Part shown: piece after piece, positions 57,996 through 64,000 of the stretch
Layout of the letters: each line of letters begins with the position of its first letter
How positions within the stretch are numbered: position 1 is the stretch's first letter
NCBI GenBank assembly: GCA_945897185.1
Contig: CAMDFC010000001.1
Span: 58,448 to 122,447 of the forward strand
Direction: 5' to 3'
Source: Chitinophaga pinensis
Lineage (GTDB): Bacteria > Bacteroidota > Bacteroidia > Chitinophagales > Chitinophagaceae
Length of the DNA stretch: 64,000 nucleotides
Program-made: the position numbers and the translations under genes
Notes under the pieces: generated by a model
Databases searched by the model: none
Told to the model about the DNA's origin: nothing
What the model saw: the letters and a program-made list of their open reading frames with translations, nothing else

Positions 57996-58937
57996 CTACT
58001 TACTGTTTTTGATCATTTGGTTCATCACATCCAAATGTGGTAATGTGATCACAGAGAGGAAGATAAAAATGACGGGTAGCGGGTCTGAGGTGATGCCTGC
58101 AATAGACCAAAGAAAAGAGGTAACCACAAAAAATAGCGCTGCCAAGATGGTCATTGGCATTGTTCTTCTCCACATGCCTATGGCATCCATTTGCTTGTGG
58201 TTTTGTTGTGATTTCAAAAAAGTAAAAATCATTTCAAAAGACCTGATCGCATGCCAACCACCAAAGTAAAGTGCAAAAGAAGGTAACAAAGGCAGGTAAA
58301 CGCCAATAACAAGAATGGCAATAAGGTTTAACAAGGTCAAAACTGAGAACTGTTTTGAATTGTTGAAGTGACTGAAAAAACTCAGCATAAATACAAGACT
58401 ACCCAAGCCAGATAAAACATATGATTTTTCAATACAAAGGTAATTCCAAGAAGAAATAACGACAGCTGAATTGGAAGTTATGCGGAGGAGTATTATTTCT
58501 GTCTCTTTTTGATGGGTAAGTAAAATAAGAAGCAATACAAAACATCCCCAGAGGAAGCGGTTAATGTTCCATAGCCATTCTTTTTTCGAATTGGGGATAT
58601 CGATTTCTCCAAAATGCCATGCAGAGATCACAAGGAATAGCAATAAGCTGAAAGCTGGGAAAAACACCCAGCAGGTGGCATAGAATAGGATTGCAACAAG
58701 GTATTTAAATAAGAAGTGTGTGAATTGAAACTTCTTGCCACTTATCGTATCATTTACTTTGGCAACAATATGATCTAACGCACCATGCGGAATGCCTGTG
58801 AGTGCAATCATGCCTACAAAATAGGCTACTTGAATTTCAAATGGGATAGCACCGCTAATTTCTTGCCAGAAAACCAATACCAATCCCAGGATTGCATTAA
58901 GCCAAGTAAGGTTCGAGAATGATATAAAACGGTTCAA
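57996..58937 (-). CDS. blh: Brp/Blh family beta-carotene 15,15'-dioxygenase (retinal synthesis)
   Basis: ALTGIPHGALDHIVAK, LVISAWHFGEID, YFGGWHAIRSFEMI, LPHLDVM; next to rhodopsin gene. Confidence 0.92.
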   Translation of the reverse strand: MNRFISFSNLTWLNAILGLVLVFWQEISGAIPFEIQVAYFVGMIALTGIPHGALDHIVAKVNDTISGKKFQFTHFLFKYLVAILFYATCWVFFPAFSLLLFLVISAWHFGEIDIPNSKKEWLWNINRFLWGCFVLLLILLTHQKETEIILLRITSNSAVVISSWNYLCIEKSYVLSGLGSLVFMLSFFSHFNNSKQFSVLTLLNLIAILVIGVYLPLLPSFALYFGGWHAIRSFEMIFTFLKSQQNHKQMDAIGMWRRTMPMTILAALFFVVTSFLWSIAGITSDPLPVIFIFLSVITLPHLDVMNQMIKNSK

Positions 58938-58966
58938 CGAGTAACATTTTGGAATAAAATAAAAAT

Positions 58967-58996
58967 AAAAGGCCTATGTATTCACATAGGCCTTTT
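58967..58996. terminator. Intrinsic terminator between rhodopsin and blh
   Basis: AAAAGGCCTATGT-ATTC-ACATAGGCCTTTT, 13-bp perfect stem. Confidence 0.92.
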
Positions 58997-59015
58997 ATTT
59001 AATATGCGAGACGTT

Positions 59016-59747
59016 TTATTTAGATTCAGAACGGCTTAGTGCATAGATTACAAGACCGAAACCAATCTTGTTAACAGCATCACCAATGTTGTAGATGATG
59101 TCCATGTTCAATCCGCCAATGCCCAATGACTCAGCAGACATACCAAATAGACCACCTGGAGTACCTACGATGTAACCCAAAGGATAGATAGCCCATCCTA
59201 CAAGTACAAACCATCCAAGTGTTTTGTTTGCCTTAGCAACGGCTGGAGATGCAGCAGTAGCAAGTTTTGCAACTTCGCCAAACCATACAAGATATACTAT
59301 GTAGAAGTATGCAGCACCGCTGATTACTCCCCAAAGAACACTCTGGTCGCTGTAAATGGTTTCACCGAAGTATCCGGCAACCAACATTACAACTGAAGCA
59401 AAGATCAATTTCCACAACAATGAGGTTGTACCACCAGACTTTTTAGTAATCAAGTAGAACTCAACGCACATCAAAGGAACAGTCAATAACCAATCAACAT
59501 AACGGAAGAAGGTTGGAGATGCGCCATCATTCTCGAGGTTGTAACCTCTCATGTAATAATAGTGAACTGCTGCAATGAACGTGATCAAACCAGATACTAG
59601 CACAGATGTACGCCATGCTTTTTCAGTGTTGCTCAATTCAAAGAAAAAGAAAACAGAAGCGGCCATCATGGCCATTGTGCCAATAAAAAACGTAAAGGCA
59701 ACATAGTTGTCTGCTGCGATGGCAGCGTCTAAGAAAAATGGACTCAT
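59016..59747 (-). CDS. Proteorhodopsin, light-driven proton pump type
   Basis: Helix C RYVDWLLTVPLMCVEFYLI gives D85/T89/E96 (DTE); H62 in AAVHYYYMRGY; retinal Lys K227 in NIGDAVNKIGFGLVIY; Met93 at the spectral-tuning site. Confidence 0.97.
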   Translation of the reverse strand: MSPFFLDAAIAADNYVAFTFFIGTMAMMAASVFFFFELSNTEKAWRTSVLVSGLITFIAAVHYYYMRGYNLENDGASPTFFRYVDWLLTVPLMCVEFYLITKKSGGTTSLLWKLIFASVVMLVAGYFGETIYSDQSVLWGVISGAAYFYIVYLVWFGEVAKLATAASPAVAKANKTLGWFVLVGWAIYPLGYIVGTPGGLFGMSAESLGIGGLNMDIIYNIGDAVNKIGFGLVIYALSRSESK

Positions 59748-60095
59748 TGTGTATAGTTTTGGTTAATAAAAGAAAAAATTAAATTAGTGCTATTTCATTC
59801 ACCTCAAAGTCAGATAAACCAGCTAGCAATAAATTTGTAAGTTTAAGTTATAAAAATTATTTAACAAAACAAGTATCTTTTTTTAAAGTATGGCCTACTG
59901 TTTTTAATTAAAAAATTGATTATCAGTATTTTGTGATTAAATTTTAATCTTTTCCAGTTCCTTTTTTTTATTCGATTTCATTCATAAAACGGAATAGAGC
60001 AGTTTTTCTCTTACTTACTTTTGATCTAATCACGAAAATTTTAGCGATTTTATTATTTTTATATCTCACTTGCCTTAACTCTTCCAATTTTTTTT

Positions 60096-62669
60096 ATGGG
60101 TATTAATTCTTCATCTGAACTCTCAAGGTTCAACAACGAAGTTGGTATTCGTTACCAGCTCTACAATAGTCTATTTACTTCCTTGCCTTTTCACCGCATT
60201 GAAAAGACCGGAATGCTGCTTTCGTTGTTGCAATCCAATTGTGAGGATGGTTTTAAAAAGAAATGGAGTCCGCAACAAATACTGGAAGATTTTTTTTCGC
60301 GTCATACTTCATACACCAACGAGCAACAACAACTCGATTTGCTTTTTAGGTTTGTTCAGTATGTAGAGCGGCAAGTTGTACTTTTTGATGCGCTGGAAGA
60401 TGCAGCTTTTTCTAAGCTGAACGATTTGAATGGAATAGGCACTTTAAAAAATCTTGAGACACAGGTAGTACAAAACAACAAACAAGAATCACTCAAAGAA
60501 AAATTAAAAGATTTCTGTGTGAGGCTGGTGCTTACAGCTCACCCAACACAGTTTTATCCAGGTTCAGTGCTGGGTATCATCAATGATCTTTCCAAAGCGA
60601 TTGCAGAAAATAATTTGAATCAAATCAATATTTATCTTCAACAGTTGGGTAAAACCGCATTTTTCAAAAAGCAAAAGCCAACGCCGTTTGATGAGGCAGT
60701 CAGTTTGATTTGGTATTTAGAAAATGTATTTTATCCGGCAATTGGAAAGATTTCCATATCACTTGCTGCACAATACAATGAAGCGTATGATCCCGCACAC
60801 CTGTTGATCAACATGGGTTTTTGGCCGGGTGGCGATAGAGATGGAAATCCTTTTGTAACAAGCGATATTACCTTAAAAGTAGCAGATGCATTGCGTGGAA
60901 GCATCATCAAATGCTATTATCTGGATATTCGCAAATTGCGGAGGCGACTTACATTTGAAGGAGTAGAAACCATGTTGCAAGACCTGGAAAAGAAGTTGTA
61001 TAATAATTTGTTTATACCTGGTTACAAAGGAGAGCTCACCCAAAATGAGGTGTTGGAAACATTGCTACAGATTAGAGAGTTGATTGTGTACAACCACAAT
61101 GGACTCTTCCTGAATTTGGTAGATGCTTTGATACATCGCGTGCAATTATTTGGCTTGTATTTTGCATCCTTAGATATAAGACAAGACAGTTCAGTGCACA
61201 CTGCAGTAATAGAAGAAATCTATAAAGTAATTAACCATGCAGATTATGTAGGATTAGATGATGAAGCTAAAATTCAATGGCTTTCAACAATGGATGCATC
61301 TGGAATAGATGTTGAACAGTTGTCTCCGATTGCAAAAGATACACTTGCAACCGTACGCGCAATCAAAGAAATTCAGGAACAAAATGGACGTCCTGGTTGT
61401 AACCGATACATCATCAGCCAATGCAAAACTTCTGTCCATTTATTGGAAGTATTTTCACTTTTTGTCTGTTCCGGTTGGAAACGCAATGCAATTTCAGTAG
61501 ATGTCATTCCCTTGTTTGAAACCATTGAAGACCTCAGTAATGCAGCAGCTGTAATGCAAGAATTGTACAATTTTCCATTGTATCGTGAGCACATAAAGCG
61601 CAGGGGCAATAAACAAACTGTGATGTTGGGTTTTAGTGATGGAACAAAAGACGGTGGATACTTGATGGCCAACTACAGTATTTTTCACGCCAAACAAACA
61701 TTGACGGCTGTTTCTGCAAAATACCAGATTGATGTGGTGTTTTTTGATGGTAGAGGCGGTCCACCTGCTAGGGGTGGAGGGAAGACGCATAAGTTTTATG
61801 CATCTATGGGAAGTGATATTGCGAACAATGAAATTGAGCTTACGGTTCAAGGTCAGACAGTGAGTTCAAACTTCGGTACCATCGAAGCTGCGCAGTTCAA
61901 TATTGAACAATTAATTCATGCGGGTATAGGAAATGGGTTGTTTTCTGACGGGTCGAGCACCTTTAGTGGGGAAGAGCAAATTATTTATGCGGAGTTGGCA
62001 AAAGAAAGTTTCGTTGCATATGGGAACCTCAAGTCGCATCCCTATTTCATGGATTATTTATACCATGTAAGTCCACTTAGGTTTTATGCAGAGACCAATA
62101 TTGGTAGCAGACCTGCAAAAAGAGGTTCAGGAAATAAACTCACCCTACAAGATCTACGGGCAATTCCTTATGTTGGTGCCTGGAGTCAGATGAAACAAAA
62201 CGTGACAGGCTATTATGGTGTGGGATCAGCATTGCAAGCTATGGAGCTCAAAGGGCAAATGACAGAATTAAAGGCACTGTATATAAGATCTTCTTTTTTC
62301 AGGACATTAATTGACAATTGTGAGATGGCGATGAAAAAATGTTTTTTCCCCCTAACGGCATTTTTAGCCGACCATCCGCAATATGGGGAACTTTGGAGAA
62401 GTATTGAAAGTGAGTACAATCTCACCCGAAAATATATTTTGATTTTGTCTGGTAAAACTGATTTGATGAGCGACTATCCAATTGAACAGATTTCTATTCA
62501 GACTAGAGAAAAGATTGTTTTGCCTATAGCCACGATTCAGCAATACGCGCTTACCAAAATAAGGGACATAGAAGAGATGAACCTTCCCTCTAATTTAAAG
62601 AGCAGTTATGAGAAACTGATTATGCGTTGCTCTTTTGGGATCATCAATGCGGGTAGAAATTCAGCGTAA
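60096..62669 (+). CDS. ppc: Phosphoenolpyruvate carboxylase
   Basis: VLTAHPTQFYPGSVLG, GFWPGGDRDGNPFV, LDIRQDS, MLGFSDGTKDGGYLMANYSIF, FFDGRGGPPARGGGKTH. Confidence 0.95.
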   Translation: MGINSSSELSRFNNEVGIRYQLYNSLFTSLPFHRIEKTGMLLSLLQSNCEDGFKKKWSPQQILEDFFSRHTSYTNEQQQLDLLFRFVQYVERQVVLFDALEDAAFSKLNDLNGIGTLKNLETQVVQNNKQESLKEKLKDFCVRLVLTAHPTQFYPGSVLGIINDLSKAIAENNLNQINIYLQQLGKTAFFKKQKPTPFDEAVSLIWYLENVFYPAIGKISISLAAQYNEAYDPAHLLINMGFWPGGDRDGNPFVTSDITLKVADALRGSIIKCYYLDIRKLRRRLTFEGVETMLQDLEKKLYNNLFIPGYKGELTQNEVLETLLQIRELIVYNHNGLFLNLVDALIHRVQLFGLYFASLDIRQDSSVHTAVIEEIYKVINHADYVGLDDEAKIQWLSTMDASGIDVEQLSPIAKDTLATVRAIKEIQEQNGRPGCNRYIISQCKTSVHLLEVFSLFVCSGWKRNAISVDVIPLFETIEDLSNAAAVMQELYNFPLYREHIKRRGNKQTVMLGFSDGTKDGGYLMANYSIFHAKQTLTAVSAKYQIDVVFFDGRGGPPARGGGKTHKFYASMGSDIANNEIELTVQGQTVSSNFGTIEAAQFNIEQLIHAGIGNGLFSDGSSTFSGEEQIIYAELAKESFVAYGNLKSHPYFMDYLYHVSPLRFYAETNIGSRPAKRGSGNKLTLQDLRAIPYVGAWSQMKQNVTGYYGVGSALQAMELKGQMTELKALYIRSSFFRTLIDNCEMAMKKCFFPLTAFLADHPQYGELWRSIESEYNLTRKYILILSGKTDLMSDYPIEQISIQTREKIVLPIATIQQYALTKIRDIEEMNLPSNLKSSYEKLIMRCSFGIINAGRNSA

Positions 62670-62685
62670 GTGATGGATCTAGAAA

Positions 62686-63177
62686 TTAATCCACTATCAC
62701 TAAGGCCAGGTAGGTGAGCATGAAGAAGCTGACGATTCTATCTGCTGGCGCAAGACCATTCCAATCATTGCTTTGCCACATACTAAACCATTCACCGCCA
62801 ATTACTGTAAATCCAATAAACCAAAGAAGAATGCCTAAACTAACGCCAATATAGGCGTTCTTTTTCGCAAGGTTAAATTGGTCTGCATTGTTTTTCCTCT
62901 GCAGATAGATTTGAATGGCACTGGTGATGAAAAAATAAGCCATAGTAATTTCGAGCGTAATAATTAAGATATAGGCGATATGGTGAATGGTATTGTTTGT
63001 GATTGATCTGTATTTTACAGTGCTGTTTTCGAAAATGCTGTCCATGCTGAGTACATGTTTAACAAATTCAAAATTGGTGCTGTAGTCTGTAAGGTTGCTA
63101 AAGGCAATGATAAGGGTCAATAGTCCAGACCCTAAAACAGCAAAAAAAACACCAGATCTCTTATGAAGTGTTGCCAT
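62686..63177 (-). CDS. DUF2165-like small integral membrane protein
   Basis: LIIAFSNLTDYSTNFEFVKHVLSMDSIFENSTVKYRSI...GFTVIGGEWFSMWQSNDWNGL. Confidence 0.8.
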   Translation of the reverse strand: MATLHKRSGVFFAVLGSGLLTLIIAFSNLTDYSTNFEFVKHVLSMDSIFENSTVKYRSITNNTIHHIAYILIITLEITMAYFFITSAIQIYLQRKNNADQFNLAKKNAYIGVSLGILLWFIGFTVIGGEWFSMWQSNDWNGLAPADRIVSFFMLTYLALVIVD

Positions 63178-63325
63178 TTGTCAATTTTTTAAACTTCCCC
63201 CGTGGAAAATATATAATTATTTACCTAAGATAAGTATAGTTGATCTTTTATAGATAATCAGTAATTGTATGGGTTTTTCTAAAAATGACTATTTATCTTT
63301 AACTTCATCTTACAAACTACCCGTT

Positions 63326-63649
63326 ATGAAAATTTTTGTTGCCGGACTCCCTTATGATCTCGATGATGCTGAATTGATGGAGATTTTTGAAAAATTTGGA
63401 GAAGTTAAATCGGCCAAGGTTGCTATAGATCGTGAAACTGGCAAAAGCAGAGGGTTCGCTTTCGTAGACATGCCCAACAAAGAAGAGGCTATGCAGGCTA
63501 TTGAAAACCTTAACGACATCTCTCTTGGCAAAAAGCCGATGGTAGTAAAAGCTGCAGAGGAAAGGCCTTCAGGTGGTGGTGGAGAGAATCGTTCTTCAGG
63601 ACCTTCAGGTGGTGGTGGATTTGACAGAAGACCTCCAAAAAGGTTTTAA
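63326..63649 (+). CDS. RRM-domain RNA-binding protein with Gly-rich tail
   Basis: MKIFVAGLPYDLDDAELMEIFEKFGEVKSAKVAIDRETGKSRGFAFVDM...GGGGENRSSGPSGGGGFDRRPPKRF. Confidence 0.95.
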   Translation: MKIFVAGLPYDLDDAELMEIFEKFGEVKSAKVAIDRETGKSRGFAFVDMPNKEEAMQAIENLNDISLGKKPMVVKAAEERPSGGGGENRSSGPSGGGGFDRRPPKRF

Positions 63650-63727
63650 ACAAAATTTACTGGGTTTCCTCTATTCCATTATCTTTCCAATTCTATATTC
63701 TATGGGCCGACAAATCAAAACTAGCTC

Positions 63728-64000
63728 ATGTACAAATTTATTACCACGCTTTTTTTATTTTTATCTATTTGCAGTGCTAGCGCACAGGTAAATCTGATCA
63801 ACACTAGTACCATTTATTCTCAGAATTTTAATTCTTTAAATGTAAGAGGTGCCAGTTCTGTATTACCCTTGGGATGGTCAATTTTAGAGATTGGGGCAAA
63901 TGCAAATACATCAATCACAGCCAATGCTGGAACTTCCACTACAGGGGATACCTATAGTTATGGGACGGGAACAGCTACAGAAAGGGGCTTAGGTATGTTG
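63728..64000 (+). CDS. Secreted protein, 3'-truncated by window edge
   Basis: MYKFITTLFLFLSICSASAQVNLINTSTIYSQNFNSLNVRG... open to window end; signal peptide. Confidence 0.75.
   Translation, partial: MYKFITTLFLFLSICSASAQVNLINTSTIYSQNFNSLNVRGASSVLPLGWSILEIGANANTSITANAGTSTTGDTYSYGTGTATERGLGML

Noticed and set aside
59016-59747. Possible sodium- or chloride-pumping rhodopsin, as found in some Bacteroidetes
   Set aside because: Helix C reads D-T-E (D85, T89, E96), the proton-pump motif, not NDQ or NTQ.
1-64000. tRNA, rRNA or mobile element in the window
   Set aside because: Intergenic regions were read by eye; no cloverleaf-like segment, rRNA, transposase or integrase recognised.

Overview
The window looks like a compact, AT-rich Bacteroidota chromosome segment, probably Chitinophagaceae/Sediminibacterium-like (inferred from T9SS sorting tails, PorW/SprE, TAnnTTTG promoters, rhodopsin+blh). 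It is almost entirely protein-coding. I see no rRNA, tRNA, CRISPR array, prophage or transposon. Most genes are housekeeping (pntB, folC, rsmG, mutS, glmM, kynU, pyrF, rluD, lipB, a PBP1A, ppc). There is a complete shikimate/Phe/Tyr supraoperon (pheA-aminotransferase-tyrA-DAHPS/CM-aroB-aroA-aroC), a T9SS porW/sprE gene, and a proteorhodopsin+blh locus divergent from PEP carboxylase. Main discoveries: (1) an un-annotated 24-aa leader peptide, MITNRTPYFFYFYYYFTSGTGTAC, with nine consecutive Phe/Tyr codons, a consensus Bacteroidetes promoter, an intrinsic terminator and a mutually exclusive antiterminator. Together these form a textbook ribosome-mediated attenuator ahead of the aromatic operon. 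(2) A two-block motif, GGGTTACA-N14/15-GTATTAAA, present on both strands of the region between an ECF sigma gene and a 59-aa lipoprotein ORF missing from the ORF track. It is a candidate autoregulated ECF promoter. The sigma gene is followed by an anti-sigma-like/TM/HtrA-type protease fusion. (3) A DTE-type, green-type rhodopsin with Gly at the carotenoid-fenestration position. (4) Small genes missing from the ORF track (DUF2256-like, lipoprotein, leader peptide) and a truncated response regulator facing an HPt-like gene. All assignments are by reading motifs; no search was run.
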